Part shown: positions 44,749 to 53,603 of the stretch, one piece after another
Layout of the letters: each line of letters starts with the position of its first letter
Numbering within the stretch: the first letter of the stretch is position 1
Source: Aquimarina sp. Aq78
Lineage (GTDB): Bacteria; Bacteroidota; Bacteroidia; Flavobacteriales; Flavobacteriaceae
DNA: 64,000 bases
Assembly (NCBI RefSeq): GCF_900299525.1
Contig: NZ_OMKA01000001.1
Coordinates: forward strand, 496,001-560,000
Reading direction: 5' to 3'
Program-made: the position numbers and the translations under genes
Notes under the pieces: generated by a model
The model's database searches: none
Told to the model about the DNA's origin: nothing
What the model saw: only the letters and a program-made list of their open reading frames with translations

Positions 44749-44763
44749 CAACCATATAGTTGC
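44748..44763. promoter_or_regulatory. Operator 2, GCAAC-N6-GTTGC, on the -7 box and start site
   Basis: GCAACCATATAGTTGC shares its arms with operator 1 and overlaps the last base of the -7 box and the likely start site. Sites of this GCAACC/GGTTGC kind are typical for ArsR-type regulators of SRPBCC genes; the regulator is encoded at 45205-45528. Confidence 0.6.
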
Positions 44764-44789
44764 GTATTAATAATAAAAACATAATAAAT

Positions 44790-45215
44790 ATGAAAGATGT
44801 AATAATCAAAGAGAAGATACTTAATCACCCAATTGATAAAGTATGGAACGCGATAACAGATTCTAAGGAGATTTCTACCTGGTTTTTGGATGCTGATTTT
44901 AAAGCCGAAAAAGGGTATCAATACATATTTAATTCTTCTGGAGAAAACTGCTCTCCTATAAAAGGTGAAGTAAAACAAGCAAATCCGTATACTTTAGTAT
45001 ATTCGTGGATTGTAACAGAAACTCCAATAGAAACAACTGTTAAATGGGTATTAGAAGAAACCGAAGAAGGAACTAAATTATATCTAGAACACTCTGGTAT
45101 TTCTAGTTACAAAGGAAAAACTGCTGTTGAAATGTTTAATAGTTTTAATGGCGGATGGGATAATTGTATTTCGGGATTAACCGATTACCTTAAACAAATG
45201 GTTCATGCAGGATAG
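44790..45215 (+). CDS. SRPBCC (AHSA1) domain protein
   Basis: A 141-residue single-domain protein of the START/Bet v1-like AHSA1 group. It has IKEKILNHPIDKVWNAITDSKEISTWF at the N-terminus, the conserved mid-region FNSSGENCSPIKGEVKQANPYTLVYSW, and the C-terminal GGWDNCISGLTDYLKQM helix. Such proteins have a hydrophobic ligand pocket; the natural ligand is generally unknown. I use the ATG at 44790 rather than a TTG ten codons upstream that lies in operator 2. It overlaps the ArsR-type regulator gene by 11 bases, a very common pair. Confidence 0.9.
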   Translation: MKDVIIKEKILNHPIDKVWNAITDSKEISTWFLDADFKAEKGYQYIFNSSGENCSPIKGEVKQANPYTLVYSWIVTETPIETTVKWVLEETEEGTKLYLEHSGISSYKGKTAVEMFNSFNGGWDNCISGLTDYLKQMVHAG

Positions 45216-45528
45216 AATCACCACAATATTAAAAGCTGTTGCAGATCCCACAAGGCGTGAAATTTTTCACGCTTTGGTGGTAGCAACTACTGCCCTACCT
45301 ATAACTCAGATATCAAATCAATTTGATATTAGCCGTCAGGGCATTACTAAACATCTAAAAACTCTAGAGGGAGCTGGTTTGATCCATATAGATACCAAAG
45401 GAAGGGAGCGTTTTTGCCATGCCAATGCTAATCCATTAAAAGAAGTAAATCAATGGTTAAAGTTTTACGAACAATTCTGGGATGGAGCTCTAGGTGATTT
45501 AAGTGATTATTTAGATAATATGTCTTAA
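45205..45528 (+). CDS. ArsR-family HTH regulator of the SRPBCC operon
   Basis: A 107-residue winged-helix repressor. The ArsR fold begins LKAVADPTRREIFHALV; the recognition helix is in ISRQGITKHLKTLEGAGLI and the wing in THIDTKGRERFCHAN. It lacks the metal-binding ELCVCDL motif, like other SRPBCC-linked members, so it probably responds to an organic signal or simply autoregulates. The two GCAAC-N6-GTTGC operators sit exactly on its promoter elements, predicting tight repression by two dimers 41 bp apart, about four helical turns. Confidence 0.9.
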   Translation: MQDRITTILKAVADPTRREIFHALVVATTALPITQISNQFDISRQGITKHLKTLEGAGLIHIDTKGRERFCHANANPLKEVNQWLKFYEQFWDGALGDLSDYLDNMS

Positions 45529-45821
45529 TATTTTACTGTAATTAAATACTTGAGTCTTTTTTTATTTCCTCTCTAAAAACCTATCAATTCTATATACTTC
45601 AACCTACAAAACCAAGTAAACCACCTATACTAAAAGCACTAATTATTATCTATATTTTAATGGTTATAAGAATTATATCATTTTATGTTTCATTAACAAT
45701 TATGCAAGTATTTAATCCATGTATAATATTAGAAAAATAGCGCTCATAAAACTCCTAGATTTGTATTTTGTTGAGTTTCTAACTACATTGTTACAGCAAA
45801 ACAACTTAATATCAATAGATT

Positions 45822-46250
45822 ATGGAAACAACAACAAAAACACCCTTATGGTTTTGGATTATTAGTGTCTTAGCACTTTTATGGAATATCATGGGTGTAA
45901 TGGCTTATATTGGTCAAGCTTTTATGACAGATGAAGTAATAGCAACTTTACCAGAAGGAGAACAAAACTTTTATAATAATACACCGGCTTGGGTAACTGC
46001 TGCTTTTGCTATTGCTGTATTTGCAGGAACTATAGGTTGTATAGCATTACTCCTTAGAAAAAAATGGGCTTCTCCTCTACTTCTTCTTTCACTCATTGCT
46101 GTTCTTGCACAAGCTACATATAATTTCTTTTTACAGGATTTTGTAGAATTATCAGGTAACCGAGTTATAATGCCAATCATAGTTATAATCGTTGCTATCT
46201 TTTTAGTTTGGTTTTCAAGAAACTCTAAGGCAAAAGGATTGATTTCATAA
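45822..46250 (+). CDS. Four-helix membrane protein
   Basis: A 142-residue protein with four hydrophobic segments (about 9-30, 58-80, 84-103, 113-133) and short polar tails. Small proteins of this sort are common in Flavobacteriia and sometimes carry the name 'sugar transporter', without evidence. The loop between helices 1 and 2 (GQAFMTDEVIATLPEGEQNFYNN) is acidic and faces one side. Function unknown. It is an isolated gene, preceded by a 290-bp region with no recognised signal and followed by a terminator. Confidence 0.75.
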   Translation: METTTKTPLWFWIISVLALLWNIMGVMAYIGQAFMTDEVIATLPEGEQNFYNNTPAWVTAAFAIAVFAGTIGCIALLLRKKWASPLLLLSLIAVLAQATYNFFLQDFVELSGNRVIMPIIVIIVAIFLVWFSRNSKAKGLIS

Positions 46251-46282
46251 TAAGAAATCTTCATTTTACAATATTATATTAT

Positions 46283-46316
46283 AACCTGAATCAATAATCT
46301 TGATTCGGGTTTTTTA
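46283..46316 (+). terminator. Intrinsic terminator
   Basis: AACCTGAATCAA and TTGATTCGGGTT (one G-T pair) with a 5-base loop, followed by a T-tract, 32 bases after the membrane protein gene. Confidence 0.8.
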
Positions 46317-46502
46317 TGGATTTATTTTATATAAAAGTAAAATCATATCATATCGATTTCATTAAACATTTGAGTGGCATCCCCTATTTTAAGAAAGTTT
46401 AACGGTTTTTTTAACTTCATCTTAAAGACTAATTCGATATGTCACCAGTTTAAACAATGTGCACAGATTAAACTAAAATCGTAAACTCAAAAATTAAACT
46501 TA

Positions 46503-47675
46503 ATGAAAACGAAAACCGTATTAAACCGATTTAAAATCGGAGCCCTGGCAGTTGCATTATCTTTTGCATCTTGTCAAAAAAATGAAGATTTTGATCAAAA
46601 TCCAGATTCTATTGAAGGACAAGATCAATTTATCGAAAAGTATTTCTTAGGGGATCGCGTCCTTGTAAAAAAAGAAGATGATGGAACCTATAGTCTACAA
46701 GGAACTGATGCCAGGTTATTTGAAGATCAGTTAACTGATACAAAAGTTGCTCTTTCTGATAAACTAGAGCCAGATACTGGAATAAATGCAAAGTTAGGAC
46801 TTGGTGGAGGTGTTCGTAAATGGACAAATAACACTATAGTTTATGTAATTAATGGGCTGAGTCAATCTGTGAGAAGTGAACTTCAAAAATCGATGGATGA
46901 ATGGACTAGTAAAACTAATGTTCGTTTTAAAGAACGTACCAATGAATCAAATTATGTTACCATTAGTAGCAATGGAGATAACTGTAATTGTGGAGTTGCA
47001 ACTCTAGGGATGAATGGGTCGAGAGGATTTATTCGTTTAGGTACCCGTACAACGGCTGTTGTGATTATTCATGAAATCGGACATACTTTAGGATATATTC
47101 ACGAGCAAAATCGTTCGGATAGAGATAATCATATTATCATCAATTTTGACAATATCCAGAATGGAGCTGCTAGTCAGTTTTACAAAAGTAATTCTGCTAC
47201 TTTGGTAACCAGAGATTTTGATATTAAATCTACAATGATGTATGGTAGCTATACATTTAGTAAAAATGGACAACCAACCATCACAGATCTTAATGGGAAT
47301 GTTTTACCAAGAAGACAAGCTGCAATTTCTGCTCTTGATATTGAAGGGACTAATAAAGCATATCCTAAAGATGGTGATAATCCTCCGGTAGGAACAAACC
47401 CATGTGATGGTGTTGCAGAATGGGTAAGCGGTCAAAGCTATTCTGTTGGAGATAAAGTAACATACCGTGGATTCTTATACGAAAGAGATTTTACAAGATG
47501 GAATCGAATCGCAGAATGTAAAGACTCAACTCCAAGTGCGGATATTTGCGAAGGAGTTAACGAATATAACAGAAATAATAGTTATACAGCTGGAGATAAA
47601 GTAACCTATAACGGATTTTTATACACCTTAGGTACCAATGGAAGATGGAGTAATGGCGGACGTTGTGGTTCGTAA
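46503..47675 (+). CDS. Astacin-like M12A metalloprotease lipoprotein with two CBM5/12-like repeats
   Basis: A 390-residue surface lipoprotein protease. Lipobox LSFASC with Cys24. The astacin zinc site is His190-Glu191, His194 and His200 in HEIGHTLGYIHEQNRSDRD, matching HExxHxxGxxHExxRxDRD; the Met-turn is STMMYGS. After Pro/Gly linkers come two repeats of about 40 residues, each with a Cys at both ends: CDGVAEWVSGQSYSVGDKVT with GFLYE, and CEGVNEYNRNNSYTAGDKVT with GFLYT. These resemble carbohydrate-binding modules of family 5/12 (chitin-type). Flavastacin is a related flavobacterial enzyme. A role in degrading host or prey glycoproteins is plausible. Confidence 0.93.
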   Translation: MKTKTVLNRFKIGALAVALSFASCQKNEDFDQNPDSIEGQDQFIEKYFLGDRVLVKKEDDGTYSLQGTDARLFEDQLTDTKVALSDKLEPDTGINAKLGLGGGVRKWTNNTIVYVINGLSQSVRSELQKSMDEWTSKTNVRFKERTNESNYVTISSNGDNCNCGVATLGMNGSRGFIRLGTRTTAVVIIHEIGHTLGYIHEQNRSDRDNHIIINFDNIQNGAASQFYKSNSATLVTRDFDIKSTMMYGSYTFSKNGQPTITDLNGNVLPRRQAAISALDIEGTNKAYPKDGDNPPVGTNPCDGVAEWVSGQSYSVGDKVTYRGFLYERDFTRWNRIAECKDSTPSADICEGVNEYNRNNSYTAGDKVTYNGFLYTLGTNGRWSNGGRCGS

Positions 47676-47681
47676 ACATTT

Positions 47682-47709
47682 TTTGCCTTAAATTATTTGC
47701 CTTAAATTA
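47682..47709 (+). repeat. Perfect tandem duplication of 14 bp
   Basis: TTTGCCTTAAATTA occurs twice back to back (47682-47695 and 47696-47709), directly after the protease stop codon and before the terminator. Probably a recent slippage or repair duplication without coding effect. Confidence 0.9.
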
Positions 47710-47715
47710 AAAGTG

Positions 47716-47745
47716 AAAAAGGGTTGTCTAACGACAACCCTTTTT
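47716..47745 (+). terminator. Intrinsic terminator of the astacin gene
   Basis: Stem GGGTTGTC/GACAACCC with loop TAAC, A-tract before and T-tract after. Confidence 0.88.
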
Positions 47746-47774
47746 ATATTAATAACACTTCTATACGGACTTTT

Positions 47775-48392
47775 TTATGATACATCAACATCTTCAAGAT
47801 CCTTAAATAATGCCTCTGCAGAATTTATGTTATTATTATAACATCTACCCACCCAACGCACAAAAACAATAAAAAATATGATTGCAACCGGTATAGCAAT
47901 TGCAAATGGCCAAAGAGATTTGGTTTCAGAAAATAAATCTTTGTTATTAAGGATCTTTGATGTAACAGGCATAATAACAAACATTAAAATAAATCCTAGG
48001 TAAAACCCCATTTTGGTAACAGTTTGAAAGCGTTTCTTACCTTTACTATATTCAAGTAATGTTTCCTTATAATTATTTGCTGCAATATTTACTTTTTTCA
48101 TTTGATAAATCGATTTTAACGATAAAACCGGTAAAACTAGTAGTATAATTATTGATATTATTCCTGATGATAAGGTATACCAATTATCAAGCTTATTAAG
48201 ATTGATTAATATCAATAGCACAACACCATAGCATATGATTGCCCCTATCATCTCTGGGTATGCTATTTTGTTTAATTTTTTCCTGTATTGTTCTTGTGTC
48301 ATCATAATAATCATTTTATCAGTTAGCTTCTTTTGTTTCTCTATCTGGTCACTCATCTGAGACCAAACTGTTTGCATTTCTTCCAATTCCAT
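47775..48392 (-). CDS. Membrane protein downstream of ECF sigma factor
   Basis: A 205-residue protein with a cytoplasmic N-terminal helix (about 1-45, MELEEMQTVWSQMSDQIEKQKKL) and four membrane segments (about 48-68, 74-95, 128-145, 160-182). Genes of this form follow sigma factor genes in many Bacteroidetes; the N-terminal helix may hold the sigma factor at the membrane, so a role as an atypical anti-sigma factor is inferred from position, not homology. The gene starts six bases after the sigma factor stop. Function unproven. Confidence 0.75.
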   Translation of the reverse strand: MELEEMQTVWSQMSDQIEKQKKLTDKMIIMMTQEQYRKKLNKIAYPEMIGAIICYGVVLLILINLNKLDNWYTLSSGIISIIILLVLPVLSLKSIYQMKKVNIAANNYKETLLEYSKGKKRFQTVTKMGFYLGFILMFVIMPVTSKILNNKDLFSETKSLWPFAIAIPVAIIFFIVFVRWVGRCYNNNINSAEALFKDLEDVDVS

Positions 48393-48398
48393 CTTCTC

Positions 48399-48887
48399 TT
48401 ATTTTTTTACAATTTGTGTTTTCAATTTTTGTTTAATCCTAGAAATTCTGGTTCCAACATTACTTGGAGACAGACCAGTTATCAAAGCTATTTCTTCATA
48501 TTTCTTACCTTCCAAAAGCAGTAAAATCAATCCTTTATCTAATTCATTAAGGTCATGTATATGTGCATATAGTTTTTTCAATCGTTCTTCAAATTCTGTG
48601 TCATATTGTTCGGTTTGACGCATTATCACATCATACATTTCTATTTGATTCCCTCTTCGTTTTTCTTTTTTTAACCTTGTAATAGCAGTATTAAGGCCTA
48701 CACGATACATCCAGGTACTAATTTTAGAATCTCCTTTGAAACTATCGTATGATTTCCATAACTGGTAAACAATTTCCTGATAGAGATCTTTTTGATCCTC
48801 GTAATTATTGGTATAAATGGTGGTTATTTTAAAAATAACTCCTTCATTCTCTTTAATAATTCGAGTAAACTCGTATTCTTTACTCAT
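48399..48887 (-). CDS. ECF-type RNA polymerase sigma factor
   Basis: A 162-residue sigma-70 family protein of the extracytoplasmic-function type. Region 2 covers about residues 10-80 (TIYTNNYEDQKDLYQEIVYQLWKSYDSFKG, STWMYRVGLNTAITRLKK). Region 4 covers about 105-155 (DLNELDKGLILLLLEGKKYEEIALITGLSPSNVGTRISRIKQKL). The target promoters are unknown. It is co-transcribed with the membrane protein gene six bases downstream, a likely membrane-bound regulator. Confidence 0.95.
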   Translation of the reverse strand: MSKEYEFTRIIKENEGVIFKITTIYTNNYEDQKDLYQEIVYQLWKSYDSFKGDSKISTWMYRVGLNTAITRLKKEKRRGNQIEMYDVIMRQTEQYDTEFEERLKKLYAHIHDLNELDKGLILLLLEGKKYEEIALITGLSPSNVGTRISRIKQKLKTQIVKK

Positions 48888-49039
48888 ATAGGCCTACTTT
48901 TTCCTAATTAGTATAGGGTACATTAAAAAAATCACAAAATATTCTATAAATATTTTATGAAATACTGATTATACTTTTAAAATTTACTAAAAATAAGCTA
49001 TCATAAATACAATGAGTAGCTCTTAAAAAGGTAAGTACT

Positions 49040-49702
49040 TTAATCTTTTACTACTATCAATGTAGCTTTAACGCCAGTGGTAAGATTCCATTCACTACTT
49101 GTAAGTAAGTTGCCCTTATCATCATAAAGATGAAACTCTGCGGTATTAGGGCCTGATTCTCCTTGATTTAGGGCTTGTATATCTATTTTATTAAATCCCT
49201 TAGCAAGATCAACCGAGATTCCTTTAAAATCTCCGGAGAGGAATATTTTTGAGACAATAACAGCATCATTAAGGTAGATCCTTACCACATCGCCATCTAC
49301 AAACTGATGATCTCTATACATCAATCTTACAAATTCTCCATTGCTCTTAAAATCACCTAGATACTGATCACTTTTATACTCTTCTTTGATTTCATTATCT
49401 TTTTTAAACCACTTTGGAACAGCGTCTGTTTTGGGTTTAAAAAAACCATCATTACCAGTCATATCAAAAGTTGGCTTACTACGAGCATACTCAGTTAGTG
49501 CATCTGGAGTTTTATATAAAGACGAATCACTATTAAAATTAGGATCTAAACCCTTAGAGAGGCTATACTTATTTGTACTAAGATCACTTTTAGCATCAAT
49601 TCGCAAAGAAGTAGAATTTTCTATTTGAGCATGCATTACCATTCCCATACATAACAAAAAAACTATAAAAAAATTAGCTTTCATTTCTTTTATGCTGCTC
49701 AT
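49040..49702 (-). CDS. Secreted protein of unknown function
   Basis: A 220-residue exported protein. The signal peptide (FFIVFLLCMGMVMHAQ) may begin at the ATG at 49700-49702 or, more typically for the family, at the ATG six codons later (49684). The mature part has a disordered N-terminal stretch with DALTEYARSKPTFDMTGNDG, then a beta-rich C-terminal domain (VRLMYRDHQFVDGDVVRIYLNDAVIV, GFNKIDIQALNQGESGPNTAEFHLYDD). It resembles secreted proteins of Flavobacteriia whose function is unknown. Single-gene unit, divergent from a hybrid kinase-like gene. Confidence 0.7.
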   Translation of the reverse strand: MSSIKEMKANFFIVFLLCMGMVMHAQIENSTSLRIDAKSDLSTNKYSLSKGLDPNFNSDSSLYKTPDALTEYARSKPTFDMTGNDGFFKPKTDAVPKWFKKDNEIKEEYKSDQYLGDFKSNGEFVRLMYRDHQFVDGDVVRIYLNDAVIVSKIFLSGDFKGISVDLAKGFNKIDIQALNQGESGPNTAEFHLYDDKGNLLTSSEWNLTTGVKATLIVVKD

Positions 49703-50063
49703 TAATTTTAAGTAAAGATAAATATTATAGCCCTTTAAGACTGTTAATTCATTATAAAATCTTACATTTTATCAATCGATAACATTAATAAAGACGTTAA
49801 CAATCTGTAATAATTACAAGTGTTTACACTATTAGTTCTGTCTGTTAACAATCAATTGATCTTATTTGAGATGTTTTTGTATCAATTTTCAAGAACCAAA
49901 CATTTTAAAATACTATACAATTTAACTAGTAAACAATTGAATTTAAGCTTCTCACTCCAATAATTTTACGGTAAACCATAAATTATTGGAAATATGTAAA
50001 AAAATACACCAACAAACTTGTAAGATAAACCTTATATTTATTATTTTGTTGTTAAAAATAGGT
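49703..50063. other. Intergenic region between divergent genes
   Basis: About 360 bp. Apart from the inverted repeat at 49957-49989, I see no operator or RNA gene. Several AT-rich runs and a TTG at 49986 that opens the downstream frame are present, but the ATG at 50064 is the better start. Confidence 0.5.
49957..49989. promoter_or_regulatory. Perfect 10-bp inverted repeat upstream of the pseudo-kinase gene
   Basis: CCAATAATTT (49957-49966) and AAATTATTGG (49980-49989) with a 13-base spacer. Without an adjacent T-tract it is not a terminator; an operator or a leader hairpin is possible. Confidence 0.45.
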
Positions 50064-51323
50064 ATGATCTATTATGTTATTGGGGGAGTACTTCTGACCA
50101 TGCTCCTTTTTTTGTATCTACAATACAGAAAAGTTTCCAAAAAACTTGATGAAAAGAATATAGAATTAAAGTCTTTAAACAAGAAAACAGTAAAACAGTT
50201 TCAATTGCAACAAAATCTTATTTCTATTCTTAGTCAGGAACTCAGAACACCCTTGTATGGAATAATGGGATTGACTAATCTTCTTGAAGAAGAACACCCT
50301 GATCTCAAAAATGATAAAAACCTGAAATCATTAAAATTTTCTGGAGATTATCTTTTTACCCTTATCAATAATGTATTACATGTTAATTTTTTGGATTCTG
50401 AAGAGATAACTGTACAAAATATATTATTTGATATAAAAGAAGTTACTCAAAACCTTATACACTCATTTAGTTATGCTACAGAGAATAGCGATAACGTATT
50501 ACACTTTGAGTTTGATTCTGAAATAGATCATAAGATTTATGGAGATCCTGCCATTCTTTCTCAAATACTTATGAATTTGGTAAGTAATGCATTACGTTTT
50601 ACTAAAAACGGTAATGTATATTTCTCTGTAATTTTAATTAAGAAAAAAGAAAACATATCTACTATTTCTTTTAAAATTAATCATGATGGGGATGAACTTT
50701 CAAAAGAAGACAAAAAATCTATCTACCAAGAGTTTATTAATGTAGGAAATGCGAAAAAAACATACTTGGGAACAGGAATTAATTCAAAAATAATAAACAG
50801 ACTTGCTCTGGCATTAAATGCCGAAATTATTATCCAAAATGATTCTCATTTAGGATCTGAGTATGCATTGGTTATTGACTTTAAATCACAAGTTAGTAAA
50901 GAGACCATAAATCATAATAGCGCTTCTCTTAATAATCCCATAGCTTCAAAATTTAGAGTATTAATTGTAGATGATAATAAATTAAATCTCCTGGTTGCAG
51001 ATAAAATATTATCAAAAGAAAACTTTGATTGCACCACTATAGATAATGGTTTTGACGCTATAGAATTGGTTAGAAAAAATGAATATGATGTAATTCTTAT
51101 GGACATTAATATGCCAAAGTTAAATGGAATTGGCACAACAAAAAGAATACGCGAGTTTGATACAAAAACACCAATTATTGCTCTAACAGCAGTAGATGTT
51201 ACCCAATTAAACAAACAGATTATACAAGCTGGACTAAATGATTATATATTAAAACCGTATAACAAAAATCATTTATTAGAAATGATTCACAGGCATATAG
51301 ACAACCCAATACATACTCACTAA
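50064..51323 (+). CDS. Hybrid kinase-like protein with receiver domain, phospho-acceptor His replaced by Gln
   Basis: A 419-residue protein: one membrane segment (about 1-20), coiled coil (about 22-50), a HisKA-like dimerisation domain, a HATPase-like domain (about 160-285) and a receiver domain (about 300-415). The HisKA H-box reads LSQELRTPL, with Gln58 in place of the invariant His (CAG at 50235-50237). The G1 box is also lost (INHDGDELS instead of DxGxGI), while the N-box (LMNLVSNALRF) remains. The receiver is intact: VDDNK, Asp347 in LMDINMP, ALTA, LKPY. It is thus a predicted kinase-dead protein, perhaps a phospho-sink or scaffold phosphorylated by another kinase. Start chosen at the ATG; a TTG 26 codons upstream is open. 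Confidence 0.88.
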   Translation: MIYYVIGGVLLTMLLFLYLQYRKVSKKLDEKNIELKSLNKKTVKQFQLQQNLISILSQELRTPLYGIMGLTNLLEEEHPDLKNDKNLKSLKFSGDYLFTLINNVLHVNFLDSEEITVQNILFDIKEVTQNLIHSFSYATENSDNVLHFEFDSEIDHKIYGDPAILSQILMNLVSNALRFTKNGNVYFSVILIKKKENISTISFKINHDGDELSKEDKKSIYQEFINVGNAKKTYLGTGINSKIINRLALALNAEIIIQNDSHLGSEYALVIDFKSQVSKETINHNSASLNNPIASKFRVLIVDDNKLNLLVADKILSKENFDCTTIDNGFDAIELVRKNEYDVILMDINMPKLNGIGTTKRIREFDTKTPIIALTAVDVTQLNKQIIQAGLNDYILKPYNKNHLLEMIHRHIDNPIHTH

Positions 51324-52280
51324 TTAATTGATAATTATTTGCTGTCCAATCTTTAGCACCGAGTTATATTTTAGCGAATTGGTTTTACATATTTCAGAAA
51401 CTGCCAATCCATGTTTATTGGCTATTCGATGAAGAGTATCTCCTTTACGTACCGTATAAATCTTTTTTTGCTCTTCTTTAATCTGCGCGATATCCTCCAT
51501 AGTTTTATGAATAACTATTTTACTCATACGAGTAGATCTATGATATCTGGGTGTCATCCATTTCTTAGTCACAAAAAGAGTATCTGACCTAATTTTTGTA
51601 TCACTAGCAAATTCGAATAAATACTCTGGATTAATACTTTTACCATGATATCGTACTTCTAAATGTAAATGACTACCTCTTGCATTCCCTGTTACACCAC
51701 CTGTACCTATTGTTTGCCCTTTTTTAACCTCTTCGTTCTCTTTGATCAGCGATTTTGAAAGATGAGCATACACTGTCTCTAATCCATTATGATGCCTAAC
51801 CACTACAGTATTCCCGTGTCCACCGTGATATCCGACATATCTAATTTTACCGTCTAATATTGACCTTACACTATCTCCAACCTGAAGATCAATATCTATA
51901 CCTTGATGTGGTCGCCCTCTTCTCCATCCATAACGAGAGGTAACTACCATTTTACGGTCAACCGGAGGTGAAAAATCTTCATCCTGAAATGCTAACTGAA
52001 AAGGAAATGTAAGATCCTCATTCCAATATGGATTAAACTGTTGATTGTCCCATTTTGTAGTATATGCTACCAGATTTTCTTGTAAAATATCTTCTTCAGG
52101 AAGATAGCTACTATTCTTTTTGGGATAAATTGGTAAGCAGATGATCTCACCTTGTACGACTAACTTTTTATGATCAACTGGAATATTTTCTGTTTGCACA
52201 AAATTTTCCTGTGCAACTAACATTAGGAATGGTGAAAATATCAGGAAGTAAAATACAAGTCTCTTTTTAATTAAAAACAT
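51324..52280 (-). CDS. M23 endopeptidase with LysM domain
   Basis: A 318-residue exported cell-wall hydrolase with a signal peptide ending near LMLVAQE. The M23 lysostaphin-like zinc domain (about 110-225) has HQGIDIDL (His, Asp ligands), the glycine-rich YHGGHGNTVVVRHHNG and HLHLEVR (His ligands). The C-terminal LysM (about 272-318) is YTVRKGDTLHRIANKHGLAV to SVLKIGQQIII, binding glycan of peptidoglycan. Likely cleaves peptide crosslinks during growth or division. Start at the ATG at 52278-52280; the TTG just upstream is not needed. Its stop abuts the stop of the convergent kinase-like gene. Confidence 0.93.
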   Translation of the reverse strand: MFLIKKRLVFYFLIFSPFLMLVAQENFVQTENIPVDHKKLVVQGEIICLPIYPKKNSSYLPEEDILQENLVAYTTKWDNQQFNPYWNEDLTFPFQLAFQDEDFSPPVDRKMVVTSRYGWRRGRPHQGIDIDLQVGDSVRSILDGKIRYVGYHGGHGNTVVVRHHNGLETVYAHLSKSLIKENEEVKKGQTIGTGGVTGNARGSHLHLEVRYHGKSINPEYLFEFASDTKIRSDTLFVTKKWMTPRYHRSTRMSKIVIHKTMEDIAQIKEEQKKIYTVRKGDTLHRIANKHGLAVSEICKTNSLKYNSVLKIGQQIIIN

Positions 52281-52618
52281 CAATTATCGTTATACTTTTT
52301 TAGTAATTAAAGTAGACCTGGGTGTTAGGATTTATTTTCTACAATATAACTGTAAAAATAATACGTTATTACAATAAGTTAATAATTTATTTTTTAACAA
52401 ATACTGTTTTTTTTTCGACAATCGCTATAGAATTTTGATAATCAACCTGTTATTGAATATATGTTATACAGGGTTTCCGTACGTATTTTACGGGATACAA
52501 TTTATTCTAAAAACCATTAACACTTTTTAAGAAATTGATATGAAAACATTAATAATTATTAAAACAATAAATGGTCGTAGTAGTAGTTAGAATAACACTA
52601 ATTATTAATTAAATAACC
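52281..52618. other. Intergenic region upstream of OmpA-like gene
   Basis: About 340 bp, very AT-rich. It holds a 16-codon open frame (52540-52590) and a short inverted element ACGTATTTTACG near 52478, but no clear consensus promoter. I see no RNA gene. Confidence 0.4.
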
Positions 52619-53452
52619 ATGAAAAGATCGTTCACATTTATTGCTTTATCAGGGGCATTAATCATGACATCGTGTGTGTCAAAGAAGAAGTATGTTGCAT
52701 TAGAGCAAGAATTACAAGACACTCGTAGTACATTACAAAAAACAGCAGTTGAAAAAGATGAATTGGAAGGCAAGTTTGCTAAAATCGAATCCCGAGTAGC
52801 AGATTATAATGCTAAGATCAATTCTCTAAAAGATTCTAATGATGAAAAAATGGTAATGGTAGAAGATGTTGCAGCAATATCTAACAACACCAAAGAGAAG
52901 ATGAAAGAAACATTAGCCAAAGTTGATCAACAAAAACTTCAGGGAGCTACGTCTCTAAAAGATTCAATGAATTTAGCGGTTTCACATAACTTAAAAAATT
53001 CTTTATCCGATGATTTAAAACAAGATGAAGACATCTCTATAGATATTGATAATACTGTAGTAATGATATCTATTTCTGATAAAATGTTATTCAATAGCGG
53101 TAGTTATAGAATAAGTAATAAAGCTGATGATATATTAAAAAAATTAGCTGATGTAATTAATTCTGAGCCAAGCATAGAAGTAATGGTAGAAGGTCATACT
53201 GATCCAAGAACGATTAGCAATGCAGTTGTGCAAGACAACTGGGACTTAAGTGTAAAAAGAGCAACATCTATTATTAGAAAACTACAATCTAGCTATAATG
53301 TTGATCCGGCAAAATTAATTGCTTCTGGGAGAAGTAGCTATAAGCCTCTTGTAGAGAATGATACTGAAGAAAATATGGCAATCAACAGACGTACAAGAAT
53401 CGTATTACTACCAAATATGGATAAGTTTTTTGCGATGCTGTCTTCTAACTAA
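52619..53452 (+). CDS. OmpA-family lipoprotein
   Basis: A 277-residue outer-membrane lipoprotein. Lipobox LIMTSC (Cys19), then a coiled-coil region (about 25-110) rich in Glu, Lys and Leu, and a C-terminal OmpA-like peptidoglycan-binding domain (about 135-275) with DKMLFNSGSYRIS, MVEGHTDPRTISNAV, WDLSVKRATSIIR and INRRTRIVLLP. The conserved Asp and Arg that bind diaminopimelate are present (GHTD; NRRTR). It anchors the outer membrane to the cell wall. Terminated by a strong hairpin. Confidence 0.94.
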   Translation: MKRSFTFIALSGALIMTSCVSKKKYVALEQELQDTRSTLQKTAVEKDELEGKFAKIESRVADYNAKINSLKDSNDEKMVMVEDVAAISNNTKEKMKETLAKVDQQKLQGATSLKDSMNLAVSHNLKNSLSDDLKQDEDISIDIDNTVVMISISDKMLFNSGSYRISNKADDILKKLADVINSEPSIEVMVEGHTDPRTISNAVVQDNWDLSVKRATSIIRKLQSSYNVDPAKLIASGRSSYKPLVENDTEENMAINRRTRIVLLPNMDKFFAMLSSN

Positions 53453-53486
53453 TTATAATATTTAAATAACAGCCATGTTATTTATT

Positions 53487-53524
53487 AAAAACGAGATGGA
53501 TCAACGTATTCATCTCGTTTTTTA
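53487..53524 (+). terminator. Intrinsic terminator of the OmpA-like gene
   Basis: AAAAACGAGATG and CATCTCGTTTTT with a 12-base loop, followed by T residues. Confidence 0.82.
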
Positions 53525-53603
53525 TTTTTATCTTATAAAGAATATAGATTAAACCTTTTTATTGTTAGAGTGTCTTAGTAACAAATCAAAACATTTTGAA
53601 ACT

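Noticed and set aside
52540..52590. A 16-codon frame upstream of the OmpA-like gene
   Set aside because: No ribosome-binding site, no conservation evidence, and the peptide shows no attenuator-like features.
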